64,000 bases of DNA from Stratiolaelaps scimitus. Lineage: Eukaryota; Arthropoda; Arachnida; Mesostigmata; Laelapidae. The DNA lies in contig JABWDB010000007.1 of NCBI GenBank assembly GCA_019614645.1, positions 1,798,001 to 1,862,000 of the forward strand, read 5' to 3'. Below are positions 35,750 through 46,150 of this stretch, piece by piece. Under the pieces are notes generated by a model. The model did not search any database. It saw only the letters and a list, made by a program, of their open reading frames with translations, and was not told where the DNA came from. The position numbers and the translations under genes were made by a program. Each line of letters opens with the position of its first letter. The stretch's first letter is position 1.

Positions 35750-36072
35750 TCTTCGGGCGAGACGAAGAGAGTCCCTTTCCACAATTGGCGCCAAACTCCC
35801 ATTGAAAAGGTGAACTCCGAGCATGTCCTCGTAGCGTTGTTGGTGTGATCTGTCTCCTGATGCTTACTCTCGGCTGCCTGTGCTCTATTTCACTGAAGGT
35901 GCTACAGTGATTACAAGATAACCTTGCTGGTAACGCTTACCATAGCAGTGTTACAGAGCTAATATCCTTAGCTCCAGTATTCTCATAGGCGTTCGTGCCA
36001 GTAGACGATCACGTTTCGTTGCTGTAAGCGTACGGCCATAGAATCAGCAAGTGAGTGGAATTCATTTGAGGA
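35750..36072 (+). promoter_or_regulatory. conserved upstream block of tandem mucin-like gene 2
   Basis: About 320 bases directly before the ATG that are nearly identical to 43430-43751 (only scattered substitutions), including CCTTTCCACAATTGGCGCCA and GATTACAAGATAACCTTGCT. It is probably promoter plus 5' UTR. Its minus strand happens to be open (start MLGVHLFNGSLAPIVERDSL), which I treat as a by-product. Confidence 0.6.
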
Positions 36073-39000
36073 ATGGCTTCTCAAACGAAGACAAGAGTTA
36101 CTGGCCGTTGGTATCAGTTAGTGCTAGTGCTATCGATATCATGTGGTATGGTAACGTCCGCGCCGTTATTGGCTCGTAGTGCTGTTCCGCCATCAATTGC
36201 AGCGGCACCTGCCCATGTTTCGGCTCCTTCAACTGAGCCAACTCCTTCCAACTCTACAGCCTCTGTTGACACAGTGCCAACGTCACTACAGCCAACTGCA
36301 GCTGGTGTAGACGCTTCTCCGGCAACGGCGAATCAAACCCTTAGTACTATATCTTCAACTACCGCTGCGCCTGTAGTAACAACAGCATTGCCTACAATGT
36401 CGAGTCTGGTGACACAAATTTCGGGGGTCCCAACAACTCCTCCGGTGACTACCGCTGCTTCCGCGACGAGCACTCCTGCCCCGCTGGCCACCTCCAATAA
36501 CTATCCGGCGAAATTGGGTTCGACAGTAGCCGCTAGTGGCTCCTCTGCGGCAGTGTCATCCCCGAACGGGTCATCATCTGCCTCATCGTCCTCGGCGGCG
36601 GCGGCGTCAGGTTCTGGTGATGGTTCAGCCTCGAGCGCATCATCGTCAAGCGCCGCAGCTGCCTCGGACACTTCCTCGGCAGCGGCGGTGGCTGCTTCAT
36701 CATCCTCAGGGAGCTCTTCGGCTCCGGGTGGATCCGTCAACTTGTCAGCAGCAGGGGCTTCGTCGGCTGTGGAAGCCCGCGCAGCCTTGAGTACATCGTC
36801 GTCAGCATCGTCATCCAGTGCTGCGTCGAGCGCTCCATCCTTCTCAAGTTCTTCAGCAGCCTCAAGTGCGGCTTCTTCGTCCGGGACTCCTGTCTCTTCA
36901 GTGGCATCTTCTGCCGCGGGATCATCAGCGTCCTCAACTGGCTCGAGTGCCGCCTCCTCTGCAGGAGCCTCGGCTGGACTAAGTCTCCCATCTCCCTCGA
37001 CTACTACAGTCCCATCGACCACTCCATCCCCATCGACCACCGCAGTTTCCCCGACTACCACAGCTCCATCAACCACCCCAGCTTCCTCGACTACGACAGC
37101 TACATCAACTACATCAGTTTCTTCAACAGTCTCGCCATTCTCCGGCGCTTCGGTGTCCCCCAGGGCCCTATCTTCTTCGAGTTCTTCAGCAGCCTCAAGT
37201 GCAGCTTCTTCTTCCGGGACTCCTGTCTCTTCAGTGGCATCTTCTGCCGCGGGATCATCAGCGTCCTTAACTGGCTCGAGTGCTGCCTCGTCTGCAGGAG
37301 CCTCGGCTGGACTAAGTTTTCCGTCTCCCTCAACTACCAAAAATCCATCGACTACCACAGTTCCCCCGACTACCACAGTTCCCCCGACTACCACAGCACC
37401 CTCAACTACCCCAGCTCCCTCAACTACCACAGTCCCATCGACCACCCCAGCTTCCTCGACTACGACAGCTACGTCAACTACATCAGTTTCTTCAACAGTC
37501 TCGCCATTCTCCGGCGCTTCGGTGTCCCCTAGGGCCCTATCTTCTTCGAGTTCTTCAGCAGCCTCAAGTGCAGCTTCTTCTTCCGGGACTCCTGTCTCTT
37601 CAGTGGCATCTTCTGCCGCGGGATCATCAGCGTCCTTAACTGGCTCGAGTGCTGCCTCGTCTGCAGGAGCCTCGGCTGGACTAAGTTTTCCGTCTCCCTC
37701 AACTACCAAAAATCCATCGACTACCACAGTTCCCCCGACTACCACAGTTCCCCCGACTACCACAGCACCCTCAACTACCCCAGCTCCCTCAACTACCACA
37801 GTCCCATCGACCACCCCAGCTTCCTCGACTACGACAGCTACGTCAACTACATCAGTTTCTTCAACAGTCTCGCCATTCTCCGGCGCTTCGGTGTCCCCTA
37901 GGGCCCTATCTTCTTCGAGTTCTTCAGCAGCCTCAAGTGCAGCTTCTTCTTCCGGGACTCCTGTCTCTTCAGTGGCATCTTCTGCCGCGGGATCATCAGC
38001 GTCCTTAACTGGCTCGAGTGCTGCCTCGTCTGCAGGAGCCTCGGCTGGACTAAGTTTTCCGTCTCCCTCAACTACCAAAAATCCATCGACTACCACAGTT
38101 CCCCCGACTACCACAGTTCCCCCGACTACCACAGCACCCTCAACTACCCCAGCTCCCTCAACTACCACAGTCCCATCGACCACCCCAGCTTCCTCGACTA
38201 CGACAGCTACGTCAACTACATCAGTTTCTTCAACAGTCTCGCCATTCTCCGGCGCTTCGGTGTCCCCTAGGGCCCTATCTTCTTCGAGTTCTTCAGCAGC
38301 CTCAAGTGCAGCTTCTTCTTCCGGGACTCCTGTCTCTTCAGTGGCATCTTCTGCCGCGGGATCATCAGCGTCCTCAACTGGCTCGAGTGCCGCCTCCTCT
38401 GCAGGAGCCTCGGCTGGACTAAGTTTCCCTTCTCCCTCAACTACCAAAAATCCATCGACTACCACAGTTCCCCCGACTACCACAGTTCCCCCGACTACCA
38501 CAGCACCCTCAACTACCCCAGCTCCCTCAACTACCACAGTCCCATCGACCACCCCAGCTTCCTCGACTACGACAGCTACGTCAACTACATCAGTTTCTTC
38601 AACAGTCTCGCCATTCTCCGGCGCTTCGGTGTCCCCTAGGGCCCTATCTTCTTCGAGTTCTTCAGCAGCCTCAAGTGCAGCTTCTTCTTCCGGGACTCCT
38701 GTCTCTTCAGTGGCATCTTCTGCCGCGGGATCATCAGCGTCCTTAACTGGCTCGAGTGCTGCCTCGTCTGCAGGAGCCTCGGCTGGACTAAGTTTTCCGT
38801 CTCCCTCAACTACCAAAAATCCATCGACTACCACAGTTCCCCCGACTACCACAGTTCCCCCGACTACCACAGCACCCTCAACTACCCCAGCTCCCTCAAC
38901 TACCACAGTCCCATCGACCACCCCAGCTTCCTCGACTACGACAGCTACGTCAACTACATCAGTTTCTTCAACAGTCTCGCCATTCTCCGGCGCTTCGGTG

Positions 39001-40074
39001 TCCCCTAGGGCCCTATCTTCTTCGAGTTCTTCAGCAGCCTCAAGTGCAGCTTCTTCTTCCGGGACTCCTGTCTCTTCAGTGGCATCTTCTGCCGCGGGAT
39101 CATCAGCGTCCTCAACTGGCTCGAGTGCCGCCTCCTCTGCAGGAGCCTCGGCTGGACTAAGTCTCCCATCTCCCTCGACTACCACAGTCCCATCGACCAC
39201 CGCAGTTTCCCCGACTATCACAGCTCCATCAACCACCCCAGCTTCCTCGACTACGACAGCTACATCAACTACATCAGTTTCTTCAACAATCTCGCCATTC
39301 TCCGGCACTTCGGTGTCCCCCAGGGCCCTATCTTCTTCGAGTTCTTCAGCAGCCTCAAGTGCAGCTTCTTCTTCCGGCACTCCTGTCTCTTCGGTGGCAT
39401 CTTCTGCCGCGGAAGCATCAGCGTCCTCTGGTGCTCCAACTGGCTCGAGTGCCGCCTCGTCTGCAGGAGCTTCGGCTGGACTAAGTCTCCCATCTCCCTC
39501 GATCACCACAGCTCCACCGACCACCACGGCTCCATCGACTACCGCAGCTGCGTCGACTACCGCAGCTATGTCGACTACCGCAGCTCCGTCGACTACCGCA
39601 GCTCTATCGACTACCGCAGCTCCATCGACTACCACAGCTCCATCGACTACCACAGCTCCATCGACTACCGCAGCTCCATCGACTACCACAGCTTCCTCGA
39701 CAACCCAAGTTCCTTCAGCTGTATCGCCATCCTCGAGCGCGGTATCCCCCAGGGCCCTATCTTCTTCAAGTACCTCGTCGGCCTCAGTGGATGTATCTTC
39801 TCCTAATAGTCCATCGACCGTAAACGCGTCGTCATCCTCAGATGCTTCATCAAGTGGCCCATCTGAGTCAAAACTCACATCACCTTCAGAAGCCCTTGCT
39901 TCGTCCACCGGGCCAGCTTCACTGAGTTCACAATCGTCCTCAGATGTTTCCGCTACCTCGAGCGGTCCATCTTCCTTAACCTCGTCATCATCTTCAAAGA
40001 TTTCATCTACTTCTGCTGGGGGAATTTCATTGAGCAGTTCATCGGCGTCGGTATCTCAGAGCGGATCTCCGTAA
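36073..40074 (+). CDS. secreted mucin-like protein, tandem paralogue 2 (1333 aa)
   Basis: A single 4-kb frame with the same signal peptide and N-terminal 180 residues as the 31.0-kb gene. The centre is built of five tandem 123-residue units (37311-39155), each with a Thr/Pro half (KNPSTTTVPPTTT and similar) and a Ser/Ala half (SSAASSAASSSGTPVSSVAS). A Thr/Ala-rich run (APSTTAAPSTT type) and a Ser-rich C-terminus follow, ending SSASVSQSGSP. There is essentially no Cys outside the signal peptide, no hydrophobic anchor and no recognised folded domain. It should be a secreted, densely O-glycosylated polymer-like protein; the function is inferred from composition. The near-identity of the repeats suggests recent unequal crossing-over or gene conversion. 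The repeats could also have been miscounted in assembly. Confidence 0.85.
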   Translation: MASQTKTRVTGRWYQLVLVLSISCGMVTSAPLLARSAVPPSIAAAPAHVSAPSTEPTPSNSTASVDTVPTSLQPTAAGVDASPATANQTLSTISSTTAAPVVTTALPTMSSLVTQISGVPTTPPVTTAASATSTPAPLATSNNYPAKLGSTVAASGSSAAVSSPNGSSSASSSSAAAASGSGDGSASSASSSSAAAASDTSSAAAVAASSSSGSSSAPGGSVNLSAAGASSAVEARAALSTSSSASSSSAASSAPSFSSSSAASSAASSSGTPVSSVASSAAGSSASSTGSSAASSAGASAGLSLPSPSTTTVPSTTPSPSTTAVSPTTTAPSTTPASSTTTATSTTSVSSTVSPFSGASVSPRALSSSSSSAASSAASSSGTPVSSVASSAAGSSASLTGSSAASSAGASAGLSFPSPSTTKNPSTTTVPPTTTVPPTTTAPSTTPAPSTTTVPSTTPASSTTTATSTTSVSSTVSPFSGASVSPRALSSSSSSAASSAASSSGTPVSSVASSAAGSSASLTGSSAASSAGASAGLSFPSPSTTKNPSTTTVPPTTTVPPTTTAPSTTPAPSTTTVPSTTPASSTTTATSTTSVSSTVSPFSGASVSPRALSSSSSSAASSAASSSGTPVSSVASSAAGSSASLTGSSAASSAGASAGLSFPSPSTTKNPSTTTVPPTTTVPPTTTAPSTTPAPSTTTVPSTTPASSTTTATSTTSVSSTVSPFSGASVSPRALSSSSSSAASSAASSSGTPVSSVASSAAGSSASSTGSSAASSAGASAGLSFPSPSTTKNPSTTTVPPTTTVPPTTTAPSTTPAPSTTTVPSTTPASSTTTATSTTSVSSTVSPFSGASVSPRALSSSSSSAASSAASSSGTPVSSVASSAAGSSASLTGSSAASSAGASAGLSFPSPSTTKNPSTTTVPPTTTVPPTTTAPSTTPAPSTTTVPSTTPASSTTTATSTTSVSSTVSPFSGASVSPRALSSSSSSAASSAASSSGTPVSSVASSAAGSSASSTGSSAASSAGASAGLSLPSPSTTTVPSTTAVSPTITAPSTTPASSTTTATSTTSVSSTISPFSGTSVSPRALSSSSSSAASSAASSSGTPVSSVASSAAEASASSGAPTGSSAASSAGASAGLSLPSPSITTAPPTTTAPSTTAAASTTAAMSTTAAPSTTAALSTTAAPSTTTAPSTTTAPSTTAAPSTTTASSTTQVPSAVSPSSSAVSPRALSSSSTSSASVDVSSPNSPSTVNASSSSDASSSGPSESKLTSPSEALASSTGPASLSSQSSSDVSATSSGPSSLTSSSSSKISSTSAGGISLSSSSASVSQSGSP
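37311..39155 (+). repeat. five tandem 369-bp (123-aa) repeats
   Basis: The marker ACTAAG recurs at 37311, 37680, 38049, 38418, 38787 and 39156, always exactly 369 bases apart. Differences between units are few (for example TTTTCCG versus TTTCCCT just after the marker). Confidence 0.95.
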
Positions 40075-40338
40075 GGTGACTCGCGTTTGAGTTGCCCCGT
40101 TGTTTATTACACGAAGAACAGATCTGTCAGATCGAAATTGAATGTCATCCACCAACGTGATTACAAGACAAACAAAACGAAGATGATTATATCGGTTCAA
40201 GTCAAAGAAAAACCATGAGTTACATCATTCATTCAGTTATTCTTTTTCATATCTAAGTCAAATTGAAAAGACGATTACCATTAATAGCCGTAAGTTACGG
40301 CAATTTCCGACTCTGTAAACATAATGTCAACATGTAAC

Positions 40339-40344
40339 AATAAA
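40339..40344 (+). terminator. poly(A) signal of mucin-like gene 2
   Basis: AATAAA in the context ATGTAACAATAAATTCA, about 265 bases after the stop codon and shared with gene 1. Confidence 0.55.
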
Positions 40345-41004
40345 TTCAGGTTCGCAAAAGCCAACGCTATTCATTAACGAAATGAAGTGCCCATTCGATT
40401 ACTAGCTCTAAATAGATACGTGTATATTCGCATACAGCAACCATCGGCTCATGAGAACTTCCTTTGTCTAAGGGTCGAATAACACTCCCGGTGTGTATCC
40501 TTCTACTACCAAAGGAGGTCGCGCGGTGGAGATGTCCGCTCTAGAAAACACGCTACATAATTAAACAGTGCTCTAGCTGTCAAGAAAAAATACCCCTCCC
40601 TGGTAAAAAAAATTACATTAACAAAACGCCTCCGTATATTTCTCTGTGATAAGGTTTTCCAAATGCGTTGTTTATTTCTCGTTGGCCGTCACCACAAAAT
40701 GAGATCCTCTTGATGATCCCTGTAGGCCTGACCAATACGCTTAACAGAATATATCGATGTTCGGCAAGAATAAATCGATAACTAGAAGCGTATATCGTGT
40801 TAAAAATTTATAACACCTCGGCCTTGAGACACAACACTAATCGCTTATTTATTCTTCAATTATGGAGGCGATGGGGCCGACCTGCCTTAATAAATGTCAC
40901 AGCGTTACAAGCTAATGCTGACATATGTGAAATTATTCATGCCATGGGGCAACATCTCACATTAAACTACATGGGTGCCAGATACTTTTAGGTACATATA
41001 TTAG

Positions 41005-41180
41005 ACCGGTGGCCTGGTGGTGCCTTCGTATGCACGTAGCAATCGGAGGAGACATGTAGGTACAGGGGTTCGCTCTCTACTGTTGCATATTTTCATTTAG
41101 AAGTGGTCCCCGTCTTATAAAGCACTGCCGAAAACAGCTATACCGTGGACGTTACGCGTTGGCTGTGAGAGTCAGCCTGG
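41005..41180 (+). mobile_element. tRNA-derived SINE
   Basis: A-box-like TGGCCTGGTGG, then B-box-like GGGTTCGCTCTC about 50 bases later, then a body with CTTATAAAGCACTGCCGAAA, ACCGTGGACG and TTGGCTGTGAGAGTCAGCC. The same element occurs on the minus strand at 34395-34605, and its 3' part at 11883-11946. Confidence 0.65.
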
Positions 41181-41345
41181 TACATATATTAATTATACAT
41201 ATACTATTGATTATAATTCATTATACATAAATTATTAATTATCATTCATTATACATAAATTATTAATTATTATTTATTGTACATATATTATTAATTATTA
41301 TTTATTGTACATATATTATTAATTATTATTTAATATACATACGAT
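41175..41345. repeat. AT-rich minisatellite
   Basis: About five degenerate copies of a unit of roughly 30 bases containing ATTATTAATTATTATTTATT and GTACATAT. Confidence 0.85.
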
Positions 41346-42699
41346 ATCAAAATACGCTGGTCATATCAAAGAACAAAGAAACTTGTACATATTACTCATT
41401 ACACACAAAACAATGTTTACACCCAGCATGGGCCCCAGCCAAGTGTACTGACGTGACAATGACGTGATAATGTAACCGTGCTGTATCCGCCCCCAAACTA
41501 TTTTTTTTCAATCTAATTTGTTCAAGGAAATCAACTTAAAAAAATAACTTTTTTTACAAATAAATCTAATTGAAAAAAATAAACTTTTTTAAATCTATTC
41601 GAAGGGAGATAAAGCACGGTTTCATTGTCACTTGGTGACCTGCCGTGTTGAACTTGTTGCAAACTAAACTGACAGGATGATGGCTAGTAATTGCTCAGTG
41701 CAATTGATTCAGACCATGTGTTTCGCTTGAATCGATACAAAGTCCACAAGTATCCTGTGTTATTTCAAACAGAGATATTACAATTAAAGTTGACTATGAG
41801 AATTATTGATATAATAAAATATCGTCATTTGAGAATCTCTCAACCATTATAATAAAGGCGAATTCTATTAATTCGAAGGGCATGTATAGGGTCGAGAGAA
41901 GACAAAACTTTGTTTACAATTAGCTTGAGCCGTAAGTCTGCGGTCGGAAAACGTATGTTCATTGTTAGGAAAACACATTTTTTTTATTTGGCATACTGTT
42001 TTTTCTAATTGTTAACCTAAGACTTAGCCTCAGTAGGCCTATGTTTGACACTCTCCTGAATATTGGAGACCTCAGTGTCACGTACCTTAAGCTTCGCTCC
42101 CTTGATCATCTGGTGGTGAACGTTTTGAACTGCTACATAGAAACCCGAAAAAAAATAGAGAAGTTAATCATAATGTTAGCTTTGGAAGTTCGGAGATTCC
42201 CGGCAAGGGCAAAAATTCATCTGGAATAAGGCTGGAGTAAGGTTTGAAGTTTATGGCAAAAAAAATGGTCGCGTTGAGGGACACGTGGATTGGGATCAAA
42301 GATGTTGACAATCCTTGGACTTCTCGATTATCTTTGTCTATCTCTGTATTCTTGCTAGGTACGGCCAGTGGAAAAAATAAGCGTAGGTGGTGCCGACCTC
42401 ATAGTGATAGCTGAGGGCTGTCATAACGGGGAACAAGTGAGGGTCAGCTCGAAAAACGTCGAACTCCAGTATGTCATACACAAAAATAAAATTTTAATTT
42501 TTAATTTTTTTTTTACACAATGAATAAATTTTAATTCAAGTGTACCAAAACAAAGATACACAACTCTCCTTTTTGGTGTATGTTATCCAGACTAGCAAAA
42601 AATTAAACTTGGGGTAAAATTTAAAGCTCCCATTGAAGACCGCAACCTCAAAGCAATGCGTGCAATTCACTAAGATGGCACTCCGCATCTGTTCAATGT

Positions 42700-43040
42700 T
42701 GCAAGAAAGGATTTCATGTTAGGCTGCGAAAGTGCTGATTAGATGCTGAGTGCTTCTAATAACCACTGATGGAGGTCTCCATTGATCAAGGGTCATGAAG
42801 GTCTACCTACGAATGTAGAGCTTTAAACCCAAACTCTCGTTGTGATCTGCGGAAATTTTTTCAGGTCATCCTATTTGTCACGAACCTGTCCGAGCCTCCA
42901 CTGCCCCAGCCTCAAACGATGCTTGCATCGATGGCTGAAGACGAAATTATTGAGGCCATCTGCAAGAAGACTTCGTTTTGACTTAGACGAAAGGCTTAAA
43001 ATGCCGGATTCCAACGAATGCCACTGTTTTATCAGGTGAA
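42700..43040. repeat. segmental duplication block (copy 2)
   Basis: Matches 35528-35720 at its start and 47220-47570 over its whole length (for example GCTGATTAGATGCTGAGTGC, then CGATGGCTGAAGACGAAATT and AGACTTCGTT). Confidence 0.6.
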
Positions 43041-43429
43041 CGAACTATACGCAGCTTGGGCAACATTGATACACCTAAATACGAGTGCATTTTGTATTCA
43101 TGTAAGAACTCATAGAAGGTTCGTGCCACGAAGAACAGATTGACCTGGAAAACTCAAGTTGAAACCCAACTTAAAAGACCACCAACGGTAAAGTAGATGG
43201 TTTTTCTACACATCTCTATTTGCTTATTGTATGTGTATCTATTTGCTTATAGCTGTAAATGGTACAGGTAAGGACCTTCGAACGACGAGATAGGAAAATC
43301 ACAGCTTTTGCATGTTATCGGAGCATACGAGCCGACATTTCAGGCCCGAGATCTCCGGAAATTCACTCGCGCATTTCTAAGGAGACCAAAGGACAGTGAT
43401 TGCAGAAGTTAGGAGAGAATCATTTGCAT

Positions 43430-43751
43430 ATTTGGGCGAGACCAAGAGAGTCCCTTTCCACAATTGGCGCCAAACTCCCATTGAAAAGGTGAACTCCGAG
43501 CATGTCCTCGTAGCGTTGTTGGTGTGATCTGTCTCCTGATGCTTACTCTCGGCTGTCTGTGCTCTATTTCACTGAAGGTGCAACAGTGATTACAAGATAA
43601 CCTTGCTGGTAACGCTTACCATAGCAGTGTTACAGAGCTAATATCCTTAGCTGCAGTATTCTCATAGACGTTCGTGCCAGTAGACGATCACGTTTCGCTG
43701 CTGTAAGCGTACGGCCACAGAATTAGCGAGTGAGTGGAATTGATTTGAGGG
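43430..43751 (+). promoter_or_regulatory. conserved upstream block of tandem mucin-like gene 3
   Basis: Nearly identical to 35750-36072, with the same distance to the ATG. This is the third occurrence of the CCTTTCCACAATTGGCGCCA element upstream of this gene family. Confidence 0.6.
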
Positions 43752-45536
43752 ATGGCTTCTCAAACTAAGACAAGAGTTACTGGCCGTTGGTATCAGTTAG
43801 TGTTAGTGCTATCGATATCATGTGGTATGGTAACGTCCGCGCCGTTATTGGCTCGTACTGCTGTTCCGCCATCAATTGCAGCGACACCTGCCCACGTTTC
43901 GGCTACCTCAACTGAGCCAACTCCTTCCAACTCTACAGCCTCTGTTGACAAAGTGCCAACGTCACTACAGCCAACTGCAGCTGGTGTAGACGCTTCTCCG
44001 GCAACGGCGAATCAAACCCTTAGTACTATATCTTCAACTACCGCTGCGCCTGTAGTAACAACAGCATTGCCTACAATGTCGAGTCTGGTGACACAAATTT
44101 CGGGGGTCCCAACAACTCCTCCGGTGACTACCGCTGCTTCCGCGACGAGCACTCCTGCCCCGCTGGCCACCTCCAATAACTATCCGGCGAAATTGGGTTC
44201 GACAGTAGCCGCTAGTGGCTCCTCTGCGGCAGTGTCATCCCCGAACGGGTCATCATCTGCCTCATCGTCCTCCTCGGCGGCGGCGTCAGGTTCTGGTGAT
44301 GGGTCAGCCTCGAGCGCATCATCGTCAAGCGCCGCAGCTGCCTCGGACACTTCCTCGGCAGCGGCGGCGGCTGCTTCATCATCCTCAGGGAGCTCTTCGA
44401 CTCCGGGTGGATCCGTCAACTTGTCAGCAGCAGGGGCTTCGTCGGCTGTGGAAGCCCGCGCAGCCTTGAGTACATCGTCGTCAGCATCGTCATCCAGTGC
44501 TGCGTCGAGCGCTCCATCCTTCTCAAGTTCTTCAGCAGCCTCAAGTGCGGCTTCTTCGTCCGGGACTCCTGTCTCTTCAGTGGCATCTTCTGCCGCGGGA
44601 TCATCAGCGTCCTCAACTGGCTCGAGTGCCGCCTCCTCTGCAGGAGCTTCGGCTGGACTAAGTCTCCCATCTCCCTCGACTACCACAGTCCCATCGACCA
44701 CTCCATCCCCATCGACCACCGCAGTTTCCCCGACTACCACAGCTCCATCAACCACCCCAGCTTCCTCGACTACGACAGCTACATCAACTACATCAGTTTC
44801 TTCAACAATCTCGCCATTCTCCGGCGCTTCGGTGTTCCCCAGGGCCCTATCTTCTTCGAGTTCTTCAGCAGCCTCAAGTGCAGCTTCTTCTTCCGGGACT
44901 CCTGTCTCTTCAGTGGCATCTTCTGCCGCGGAAGCATCAGCGTCCTCTGGTGCTCCAACTGGCTCGAGTGCCGCCTCGTCTGCAGGAGCTTCGGCTGGAC
45001 TAAGTCTCCCATCTCCCTCGATCACCACAGCTCCACCGACCACCACGGCTCCATCGGCTACCGCAGCTCCATCGGCTACCGCAGCTCCATCGGCTACCGC
45101 AGCTCCGTCGACTACCACAGCTCCGTCGACTACCGCAGCTCTATCGACTACCGCAGCTCCATCGACTACCGCAGCTCCATCGACTACCACAGCTTCCTCG
45201 ACAACCCAAGTTCCTTCAGCTGTATCGCCATCCTCGAGCGCAGTATCCCCCAGGGCCCTATCTTCTTCAAGTACTTCGTCGGCCTCAGTGGATGTATCTT
45301 CTCCTAATAGTCCATCGGCCCTAAACGCGTCGTCATCCTCAGATGCTTCATCAAGTGGCCCATCTGAGACAAAACTCACATCAACTTCACAAGCCCTTGC
45401 TTCGTCCACTGGGCCATCTTCACTGAGTTCACAATCGTCCTCAGATGTTTCCGCTACCTCGAGCGGTCTGTCTTCCTTAACCTCGTCATCATCGTCAAAG
45501 ATTTTCTCTTGTCCTGCTTCATCGGCATCCCAGTAG
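43752..45536 (+). CDS. secreted mucin-like protein, tandem paralogue 3 (594 aa)
   Basis: Same signal peptide and N-terminal region as genes 1 and 2, with a few substitutions (for example LARTAV for LARSAV). It carries only one Thr/Pro-Ser/Ala module instead of the five-unit array, then APSATA/APSTTA hexapeptides and the conserved Ser-rich region. The C-terminus departs from the other two after SSSSSKI, ending FSCPASSASQ, and the 3' UTR is unrelated, so the right end of the duplication probably falls here. It is otherwise a complete ORF. Confidence 0.83.
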   Translation: MASQTKTRVTGRWYQLVLVLSISCGMVTSAPLLARTAVPPSIAATPAHVSATSTEPTPSNSTASVDKVPTSLQPTAAGVDASPATANQTLSTISSTTAAPVVTTALPTMSSLVTQISGVPTTPPVTTAASATSTPAPLATSNNYPAKLGSTVAASGSSAAVSSPNGSSSASSSSSAAASGSGDGSASSASSSSAAAASDTSSAAAAAASSSSGSSSTPGGSVNLSAAGASSAVEARAALSTSSSASSSSAASSAPSFSSSSAASSAASSSGTPVSSVASSAAGSSASSTGSSAASSAGASAGLSLPSPSTTTVPSTTPSPSTTAVSPTTTAPSTTPASSTTTATSTTSVSSTISPFSGASVFPRALSSSSSSAASSAASSSGTPVSSVASSAAEASASSGAPTGSSAASSAGASAGLSLPSPSITTAPPTTTAPSATAAPSATAAPSATAAPSTTTAPSTTAALSTTAAPSTTAAPSTTTASSTTQVPSAVSPSSSAVSPRALSSSSTSSASVDVSSPNSPSALNASSSSDASSSGPSETKLTSTSQALASSTGPSSLSSQSSSDVSATSSGLSSLTSSSSSKIFSCPASSASQ

Positions 45537-45559
45537 CGTGGCTCGCCGTTGAAGCCAAA

Positions 45560-46150
45560 AGCAAGCGCAGTCTGTAAAAAATGAACGTCTGTAAAAAATG
45601 AATAAATTAAATGTGTTCGCTTCGCATATCTAGGTTTCTTTAGTATCTAGGAGGACATAGACTTATTACACTAAAATTAAGAAGCTTGAGCAATCGTTTG
45701 AGATCTGATAACGTTCACATGATCAGTTCGTAATGAACAAAACATGAGCCACAACTTGGATTTTTTGTACAATTTTTAGTAGTTGCCCGTTTTAACAGTG
45801 GTTGTTAGCTTGAATAGACTTTCGTAAATAAAATTTAGCGGTACGCGCACATCGTGGGCAACCGTAACCGTAACCATAATCTAGGAGTAACAAACGCACA
45901 GTCTGTAAAATATTGAATTAAACAATTAAATTGGTTTGCTTCGCTTATCTATGTTTCTTTATTATCTTGGAGGACCCAACGCACAGTCCAGCGCACAGTC
46001 TGTAAAATATTATCTAGGAGGACTTTGTAGCAAACGTAGCAAACGCATAAGTCTGTAAAAAATTAAATTATCTATCTAGGAGGACAAGGTAGCAAACCCG
46101 CAGTCTGTCTGTAATAAATTCTGTAATAAATGTAATTAATAAAACACCAG
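45560..46150 (+). repeat. degenerate repeat cassette with multiple poly(A)-like signals
   Basis: About five irregular copies of a unit containing (A)CGCAGTCTGTAAAAAATTAA-like sequence and ATCTAGGAGGAC lie right behind gene 3. The first AATAAA after the stop is at 45601-45606 and several more follow (for example near 46122-46160). Confidence 0.7.

Larger units (their letters stand above)
40345..42699. other. duplicated 3' flank, intergenic
   Basis: Aligns in patches with the flank after gene 1 (see 33.66-35.5 kb). It holds a SINE at 41005-41180 and an AT-rich minisatellite at 41175-41345. No gene was recognised. Confidence 0.55.

Noticed and set aside
37311..39155. Regular repeats that might suggest a CRISPR or satellite array
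   Set aside because: The units are 369 bp, contiguous, in coding frame and without spacers, inside a eukaryotic gene.
36501..39908. 1135-codon antisense ORF (acidic, EDAEE/VVDGA repeats) opposite mucin-like gene 2, with similar ones opposite genes 1 and 3 and the 24-kb gene
   Set aside because: It exists because Ser/Thr/Ala codons on the sense strand rarely give stop codons on the reverse strand. The sense frame has a signal peptide and conserved ends; the antisense frame has neither.
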